64,000 nt of DNA from Axinella damicornis (taxonomy: Eukaryota > Porifera > Demospongiae > Axinellida > Axinellidae). Shown piece after piece: positions 57,678-64,000 of the stretch (the stretch's first letter is position 1; the number at the start of each line of letters is the position of its first letter). The translations under genes were made by a program, and so were the position numbers. The notes below the pieces were generated by a model. That model made no database searches and was not told the origin of the DNA. It was given only the letters and a program-made list of their open reading frames with translations. Where the stretch lies: the NCBI GenBank assembly GCA_963931865.1, contig OZ007508.1, positions 19,529,686-19,593,685 on the forward strand. The letters run 5' to 3'.

Positions 57678-58156
57678 TTATGGACTGTTTTAGTAAGTAT
57701 TGCTGGTTGGTACCTCTCCAAACTAAACAGACAGTTGAGGTAGCCAATGGACTTTGTGCAATCTTTAAGCAGTTTGGTTGCCCACACATACTTCATTCTG
57801 ATAATGGTGGGGAATTTGTGTCAAATGTCACACAAATTCTTTGCTCCCAATTAAACATTAAAGTGATTCATGGGAGGCCTTACCACCCTCAGTCACAAGG
57901 GCAAGTTGAGAACCTTAACAAAAGAGTGAAAAGAGCTCTGGTCTCGATGCTTTTGAAGTTCAAGAAAGATGATCAGGCTAAGATTTGGCCATCAATCTTG
58001 TGTGAAGTAGCACAGCTGCTGAACAATACATTTAATAATATTAAGGATATTCCATTCAGAGTATTCTTTGGTCGTGACTCTGGCCATTTTGGTTTGAAAG
58101 GTATTAATGATACTCTGCTGTGCATAGTGCATGTACAACTGGATAAAGAAATCTGA
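57678..58156 (+). CDS. Gypsy/Ginger-type integrase core (rve, DD35E)
   Basis: About 158 residues with the three catalytic acids in family context: MDCFSKYCW (first Asp), LHSDNGGEFVS (second Asp) and YHPQSQGQVENLN (Glu), with 35 residues between the second Asp and Glu. The frame is preceded by a good acceptor (CCTTTCAG) and has no N-terminal zinc-binding HHCC region in view, so the protein is either spliced from upstream exons or truncated. The core itself is unbroken. It would cut and join the terminal inverted repeats of the surrounding element. An isolated retrotransposon integrase is less likely, since no reverse transcriptase is present and inverted ends surround it. Confidence 0.8.
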
Positions 58157-60034
58157 TTGTTTTGTTGTCAGTTTGCAGAGTGTGCGATTTGCAAGGACAA
58201 CTTGCAATTTAGTGGAGATGCTGATGTCCTCAGAAAATGGTTACTGCATGAGCTCATGACAAGGTTATATTGCATCCGACATAGATGGAACGTGATTGTA
58301 ATTAAATGTATGTATGTGGCATTTCATATTAAAGCATCATCCATTTCAGCCCAAACTTGAGTGAATCGTTCAATAAAGGAAAAGGGTATATATATATATA
58401 TGAAGAAGTTGTTGAAGAGTTCATGGAAGCCAGCACCACAGAGGTACACATAATTATGTGTTTCTGTAGGTTAGATTAATCAAAATAACCTGCTGATGAA
58501 ATACTCTTCCAACCCTATTCCCACCAAACTAATTTTATGGGTTGCTCTATTCTTTAGTTTAACCATTCCAAACTTCAAGAATACATCACTCAACACCATT
58601 CAGGTTACCACCATAAACTTCATTTTAGTCAAACAGGATAAAATACTGAGTTGATGATACTTGTTCTTGTTTTGTCATTGCCATTCAGCTGATGATGCAC
58701 CGGATGACGAACAAATATCAAGCTCTGAGTCAGAAGATGAACAAACTTTACCCCAGATTGGTACATTGCACATTAACTTTCTTTATAACTGTTGTCAGTA
58801 AGCAGTAACAATCTTATGTCCATTACTGTCCACAGATGAAGGTGACATACTTTTTCCGGACATCTGGCCAGAAAATGCCACAGAAAAGACATGATATTCT
58901 TAACCACACCAAAAAGTTCTTATATAAGGGCTGTGAAGAAATTTCTGTCTTCTTCTACTAATGGTATCCCAATCAGGTGAAGTACTGCTATCAGTTTGTT
59001 GTACCATTAACTTACAGTCCTTTGTTCAGTTACTGTACATTGTTCTTGATTCTCAGAGATGGAAACATTGAGAGGAGTAAAATACACGCAGCATTGAAAA
59101 ATGCAGAAGTGAGTATTTTCCTGTGTATGATCAGTTATAGCAACACAAATCAAGTTTATAGAGACTTGTTACTATCATTGCTGCAGGGTCATCTAAGGGA
59201 CGTGGCCTGTAACCCGCAAAGCTCCTCCTATTATACCAACCTTGCCAAGTGTAGTTCCAGGAGAGCGACCTGGTTGCCAATGGACACTTGGCCTCTGTCG
59301 AATCCAATTCTTACTATATAGGCCAAGAGGCATAATAAAATAAACCACACACACACATAAAGTTGGTTTTTTTGTTACAGGTTAATGAGGTATTGTACTT
59401 TCTTCGTGCTGGTCAAAAAGAGACCAGAAAGCACTCAATTTCTCCTACATTACTGTCATCTGAGGTGTTATGGCCTGAGGTAAATGCACCAGTATCCCTG
59501 TGTTTCGTAGCTGTGCATTAATACTGTTCATCTAATTGCATGTACACGTATGTACTCAGGCAATGGCTGCTACTGTACAGCAAAACAAAGCAAGTGAAAC
59601 TGTGATTAAGAACAGAGACTAGTACTCAAGAATATGTAGTTGTATTGATTATTATTCTACACTGGATTACTTAGATGGTTTACCCTACATGTTTCACACA
59701 AAGATTATTAGTTTTAGTCTGGTATGTCTGGTCAGCTGCAGCCTGTATTATATTAAAGTCATGCTTTGTATTGATATTATAATTGTGAATGTTTCATTGA
59801 TTTGGTTCACTTTTCCAGCCAGTGTATGTAAAGTACATGTTTTGTGCAAAGTTTAATTTACTCTCGTAATGACATTTCAACGTGCACAAGCAAACACATG
59901 GGGTTAGTAGCAACACTGCATGGAGGTTAGGAGTTAACAGTAGTAGTAAAAAGATGACTGTATAACGATTGTCAATTATAGATAGTGGTGATTCTGCAGC
60001 ATGCTAAAAACTGTCTGCATGCAACCTGCAGTAG
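58157..60034 (+). other. Transposon interior with candidate small exons
   Basis: Two adjacent candidate exons join in phase 0: about 59057-59108 (DGNIERSKIHAALKNAE, acceptor CTCAG, donor GTGAGT) and 59381-59479 (VNEVLYFLRAGQKETRKHSI at its start, acceptor TTACAG, donor GTAAAT). An acidic candidate lies at about 58690-58755 (SSSESEDEQTLPQ). These may form an accessory gene of the element. I recognise no family and the remaining sequence holds nothing I can call. Confidence 0.3.
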
Positions 60035-60520
60035 TTTCCATACCTCACTTGCCCTAATGTGGCAGACCTGGTTGAGGGTGCCCGATTAGGGCAGAACTAG
60101 AAATGTGCACTGCAATCCAGTTAATATCAAGCTACAACATTAACATTGACCAGGCTGTAGCAGTTTCCATATATACCTCACTTGCCCTAATGGGGCAGAC
60201 CTGGCTGAGGGTGCCCGATTAGGGCAGAACTAGAAATGTGCACTGCAATCCAGTTAATATCAAGCTACAACATTAACATTGACCAGGCTGTAGCAGTTTC
60301 CATATATACCTCACTTGCCCTAATGGGGCAGACCTGGCTGAGGGTGCCCGATTAGGGCAGAACTAGAAATGTGCACTGCAATCCAGTTAACATCAAGCTA
60401 CAACATTAACATTGACCAGGCTGTAGCAGTTTCCATACCTCACTTGCCCTAATGGGGCAGACCTGGCTGAGGGTGCCCGATTAGGGCAGACTCTAGAAAT
60501 GTGCGCTGCAATCCAGCACT
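60035..60520. repeat. 122-bp subterminal tandem repeat of the Ginger-like element
   Basis: Four copies of a unit containing ACCTCACTTGCCCTAATGGG, GAGGGTGCCCGATTAGGGCA and CTGCAATCCAGTTAATATCA. The GCCCTAAT/ATTAGGGC motifs also occur inside the terminal inverted repeats, which suggests binding sites for the transposase. Confidence 0.85.
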
Positions 60521-61413
60521 CATAGTTACCCACTATAAGCAGGTTTCCTTTCATATTGCTCACCTGGTTGAAGGTACCTGAATATTATGGATATAGTACA
60601 CCATGCAATGCACGCTTGGCGCCTATCTATGTTAGCAGGGCGCTTATGACTGTCGGTTTGCCCGATTAGGGCAGCATCCGGACGAGCGCGGCGGATTTTA
60701 ATTGCATTCATAACGGATGCCCTAACGCGGCAGCCGCCCTAATGGGGCTGCTACACCAGCACACCCTGCGAAATATTGCGCATGCTCAGTAACGGTTTTC
60801 GTTTTGCTGAATTTGCAAGATACATTGTATCAGCAAACCGTAGTCTCATAAACTCGTGATGTTTTCCCCGACATAACAATCTCGCTCCCGCGCCCAGTGA
60901 TTGACTCCTGACACTTGAATTTCAAGGTAATCAGTGAATTAGGTCGTGCACGGTGCAGAGAATAGTGGGGTTTGCAATTTACATGATAAAGGTAGAGAAA
61001 TGATCTCAGTACTTTCAAAAGTCCATGCCCCTGTATGAAAGTCATCTCCACCTTGTATGTTAGATAATTTTGGGGATTGAGGATTCCCCGTCCCCAAATA
61101 TACATAGAAATAGGGAGCCCTGCATAATTATTATAAATTTAGAGACCTCCACACGTGTGCACATGTGTAGAGACGTCTAGTTGTGCCACAAATGATTGGC
61201 TAGATATAATGCTTCATAGCATAAAATACCTTACCAGTGAAATGAGACATTCTCAGCAGATGGAGACTGTGAAGGAAGATTCAGGAGAGTCTCATCGTTA
61301 CAGCCATTGTCCAGCAGCAAACTGACATACTTCCTAGTAATGTGTTTGCATATCATGCTGAACAAAAAGGGGGAAGCAATGTGCCGATATCTTGTTCACT
61401 GCAGCAGTACGTG

Positions 61414-61745
61414 TGTAACTATGGGGGCCCATTAGAAACTTGAGAACACTAAACCAGCTATGTACTCAGTGTGGGTCTTGAGACAAACAGCACTTGGCTA
61501 TTGTCACAATGTATTAGGTTCTGGTATACTATAGAGAGTAGACACAATGCAAGCCTTTCCTCCATTCCAGGCATTGTGAAAGGAAACAGGAAGAGCCATG
61601 CATGCATCTGCTCAATAGTATCGTGTCTACTCTCTACCAGAACCTATAGCCAAGTGCTGTATTTGTCTCAAGACCCACACAGTCACTGAGTGGTACATTA
61701 GCTGGTTTAGTGTCCTCAAGTTTCTAATGGGCCCCCATAGTTACA
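61414..61745. repeat. Long inverted repeat specific to copy B
   Basis: The left arm (AACTATGGGGGCCCATTAGA, then AACTTGAGAACACTAAACCAG and TGGGTCTTGAGACAAA) is matched inversely by the right arm (TTTGTCTCAAGACCCA ... TCTAATGGGCCCCCATAGTT). Copy A has only the right arm orientation (about 43370-43470). Confidence 0.85.
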
Positions 61746-62039
61746 TGCATGTTTTGGGGGATGGAGGGCCCCACAATTATTATTACCAGTGCATCCATGA
61801 TGTATTCAGAAGAGCCTTGCGCAAAGCAAGCTAATATCAATACATTAAGATTTTACGTGTCTGTGTGTGTGTGTGTGTGTGTGAGTGACGGAAGTGGGAT
61901 GTTTATACGTTTGTGGGGCGGGACTAGACTATAGTGACGCGCGACCTTCGTACTTTAATTTATTTACTGAACCTCGAACTCCGCGAAGAATGTTCGAGAA
62001 CATTGGGCCCGGGCATGGGCTGGATTCCACGTATGCAAT

Positions 62040-62355
62040 CGGGGAGCCGCAGTCGAAGCGGACGCAATCGGGCGAGCAGCAGTTCAAGCGGACGCAATCG
62101 GGGAGCAGCAGTCGAAGCGGACGCGATCGGGCGGCGAGCAGCAGCTGAAGCGGGCGCAATCGGGGAGCAGCATGCGCAGCTGGACGCGAGGCGGAGGCAA
62201 ACGGGGAGCAGCAGTGGAAGCGGATGCCACAATCGAAGCGGATGCCGCAATCATGGATAATGGCCCGGGAGCAGCAGCTGAAGCGTACGCAAGCGGCGAG
62301 CAGCAGCTGAAGCGGACGCAATCAGGGAGAAGCAGCTCTTCAGAAAGCTGTCCGG
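62040..62355. repeat. GC-rich tandem repeat specific to copy B
   Basis: Irregular copies of CAGCAGCTGAAGCGGACGCA followed by ATCGGGGAG. It is open in several frames on both strands, as expected from the repeat, and is not supported as a gene. Confidence 0.85.
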
Positions 62356-62866
62356 CGCCGGATTACGCACGGTAGGCGAACAAGGGGGAAGTAGCTGAGC
62401 GAGCGAAGCGAGCTCAGCTACTTGTAATGTATACAGCTACTTGCCAGCTGAGTATGAATGGGCAATTGACTACTGGCAGCGGAGTATAGGCATTTTACCT
62501 GATAGCCTGGTAAATTGCCTCCTCGAAAGGCCACCTACTCGGCCAGCTACTCTAGTCCACGTATATTCATGAAGCAACCACGAAAACACATAATCATGGA
62601 ATCAAACGATCCATGTACCTTCTATTTCAAGAGTTCATCAAGGGATGACGACAAACTCTGCAAGAATCAGTGGCTGGTTTTGTGATGATCCATAAGAAAG
62701 GCAGACCCAGATGACAGTGAGAGGCAATATGGATAGCATGTCTTTCATTGCATCATGCTTGACAGAGTGGAACCCTGCAATAACCTCACCATAAGCTAGC
62801 TACATAGCTGTACAGTAGACTTCTATAATTATTGTGTAAACACTGTAGTAGTGTAATAATGGAAAA

Positions 62867-63335
62867 GGTGGCTTGCACATGTGTAGCAGCTGTACCACCA
62901 TTCACCACTTGCACATGTGTAGCAGCTGTACCACCATTCACCACTTGCACATGTGTAGCAGCTGTACCACCATTCACCACTTGCACATGTGCACAGTAGC
63001 AGCTGTACCACCATTCACCACTTGCACATGTGTAGCAGCTGTACCACCATTCACCACTTGCACATGTGCACAGTAGCAGCTGTACCACCATTCACCACTA
63101 GCACATGTGCACAGTAGCAGCTGTACCACCATTCGCCACTAGCACATGTGTAGCAGCTGTACCACCATTCACCACTAGCACATGTGCACAGTAGCAGCTG
63201 TACCACCATTCGCCACTAGCACATGTGTAGCAGCTGTACCACCATTCGCCACTAGCACATGTGTAGCAGCTGTACCACCATTCACCACTAGCACATGTGC
63301 ACAGTAGCAGCTGTACCACCATTCGCCACTGATTG
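62867..63335. repeat. 38-46-bp minisatellite expanded only in copy B
   Basis: About 12 copies of CACATGTGTAGCAGCTGTAC followed by CACCATTCACCACT, some with an extra GCACAGTA. Copy A has a single unit at about 44104-44150 before the same downstream sequence (GGAGTTGCTCACTGCTGAGT). Confidence 0.95.
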
Positions 63336-63705
63336 GAGTTGCTCACTGCTGAGTAACCTCTTTATACCCTGTATACCGGTATGCCCTAAAATGTGCAAGC
63401 AGGTTAAGAAACTGCTTCTGTCCATCTGTTGTACAAACAATGTGCATGCAATTTAGATGATTTGACCTGTGACTTTTCAATCAAATTTGTCATGTCCTGG
63501 CGTATTTGTTCCTTATAGAGGTCAAAGCCTGTTCTGTTTGTAGCATTTAGAGCACATCATCTCAGTTAGAGGAAATATGAACGTTAGAACATCAAGGTCA
63601 ACCTTCTGCAACGTTTGTAATCTATTCCATTTCTATTCCAATTCAATTAACAGTTACAAAGAAAACCTTGAACACAACCAAAAGCATCTAGAAAATAGTA
63701 GGGGC

Positions 63706-63713
63706 TGACGTCA
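63706..63713. promoter_or_regulatory. CRE-like site (TGACGTCA) upstream of second ankyrin/ROC gene
   Basis: Same site and spacing class as at 44946-44953, 83 bp before the ATG at 63796. Confidence 0.45.
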
Positions 63714-63795
63714 TAGCTCCATGAACACTGCAGCAAATTGAGCAGCTCAGGTCAAACATAACAATCGTCAACCTGTAGCTAGCCACTGTCCCACC

Positions 63796-64000
63796 ATGAC
63801 AGCACAGGAATCTACACCTGACCAATTGGATCAACCCCCTGGAGAATTTAGTTCAACTCCAATCCCTTCTGTGGAAGACAGGCTTTTTAGAGCCATAGAG
63901 GGTGGAGATATGCGGGCCATCAGGCAGTTCATTTCAGAAGGTGTGATCACTCCAGAATTACAACTGGGTCCTGATCAACTCACTCCTCTTCTTATAGCCT
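63796..64000 (+). CDS. Second ankyrin/ROC-COR/Death paralogue, N-terminus only
   Basis: The first 68 codons (MTAQESTPDQLDQPPGEFSS and onwards to LTPLLIA) are open and run off the window. About 11 base differences from the first gene give six amino-acid changes (for example A to T, T to I, D to G, R to Q), with the frame intact. The ATG context CCACCATGAC and about 90 bp upstream are conserved. Whether the rest of the gene is intact cannot be seen here. Confidence 0.9.
   Translation, partial: MTAQESTPDQLDQPPGEFSSTPIPSVEDRLFRAIEGGDMRAIRQFISEGVITPELQLGPDQLTPLLIA

Larger units (their letters stand above)
56493..60755. mobile_element. Ginger-like DNA transposon with 161-bp terminal inverted repeats
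   Basis: The left end TGTAGCAGCCCCATTAGGGC and right end GCCCTAATGGGGCTGCTACA begin inverted repeats of about 161 bp (56493-56653 and 60595-60755, roughly 93% identical). Direct repeats CCAGCA flank both sides (56487-56492, 60756-60761). The 4,263-bp element is absent from the matching position in copy A. It contains a gypsy-type integrase core (57678-58156), some small spliced-looking exons and a subterminal 122-bp repeat with GCCCTAATGGGGCAG motifs. A DDE integrase with terminal inverted repeats is the hallmark of Ginger elements. I classify it by that combination. Confidence 0.85.
60762..63795. promoter_or_regulatory. Upstream region of the second ankyrin/ROC gene (copy B)
   Basis: Collinear with 42200-45038 of copy A, apart from copy-specific repeats. 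It keeps the CRE-like site (63706-63713) and the last about 90 bp before the ATG almost unchanged. No gene seen. Confidence 0.55.
55308..64000. repeat. Segmental duplication, copy B (continues past window)
   Basis: Collinear with copy A from 39461. It differs by lacking the foldback element and the MITE at 42669, and by gaining a poly(C)/palindrome insertion (56039-56100), a Ginger-like transposon (56493-60755), a long inverted repeat (61414-61745) and expanded tandem repeats (62040-62350, 62867-63335). The first 205 coding bases of the ankyrin/ROC gene differ at about 11 positions from copy A (about 95% identity). Confidence 0.85.

Noticed and set aside
57678..58156. Full LTR retrotransposon at the integrase core
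   Set aside because: No reverse transcriptase, protease or long terminal repeats are seen, while terminal inverted repeats surround the core.
61885..62375. Gln/Ser/Arg-rich frames in the 62-kb region
   Set aside because: Low-complexity tandem repeat open in many frames; absent from copy A and without gene structure.

Overview
The window looks like the nuclear genome of an early-branching animal, most likely a sponge. That is an inference from gene content (protein kinase N, TMEM115, an AKNA-box protein, a TMTC O-mannosyltransferase, a very large ankyrin/ROC-COR/Death protein), short introns, and a high load of minisatellites, microsatellites and small palindromic elements. The species cannot be named from sequence alone. 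One assembly gap (200 N) lies at 9056-9255.

Left part (1-21.4 kb) is gene-dense. The 3' exons of a TMEM115 orthologue (+, 574-2046) are followed closely by a six-exon AKNA-box gene (+, 2465-7073, about 1,199 aa). An unidentified C-terminal exon (-, 8644-9055) runs into the gap. A nearly complete protein kinase N gene (-, 10852-21421) can be rebuilt exon by exon: HR1 repeats, a C2-like domain, a long Ser/Pro linker, the AGC kinase domain and the C-terminal hydrophobic motif. All splice phases agree except at one place, where a short linking exon is uncertain.

Middle part (21.4-34.3 kb) has no gene I can recognise. It holds minisatellites, foldback/MITE-like elements and a dispersed family of short palindromes with termini like CTCGTTCCCAG...CTGGGAACGAG.

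Right part (34.3-64 kb) has a head-to-head pair: HMCES (-, eight exons, 34317-42134, 352 aa, close to the human length) and a 2,614-aa ankyrin-repeat/ROC-COR/Death-domain gene (+, 45039-53863). A first exon of a TMTC gene follows at 54975. From about 39461 to 55307 the region is duplicated in tandem; the second copy starts at about 55308 and runs off the window. It contains a dead 5' fragment of HMCES (ATG changed to GTG) and a second ankyrin/ROC gene starting at 63796. The two copies differ by mobile-element insertions: a 1.75-kb foldback element and a MITE only in copy A; a 4.26-kb Ginger-like DNA transposon with 161-bp inverted ends and an expanded promoter-proximal minisatellite only in copy B. 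The breakpoints appear to lie in HMCES intron 2 and downstream of TMTC exon 1, which predicts an intact TMTC gene beyond the right edge.

Functionally the genes are independent eukaryotic units: Golgi traffic (TMEM115), centrosome/microtubule organisation (AKNA family), Rho effector signalling (PKN), protection of abasic sites in DNA (HMCES), probable innate-immune or cell-death signalling (ankyrin/ROC-COR/Death) and ER O-mannosylation (TMTC).
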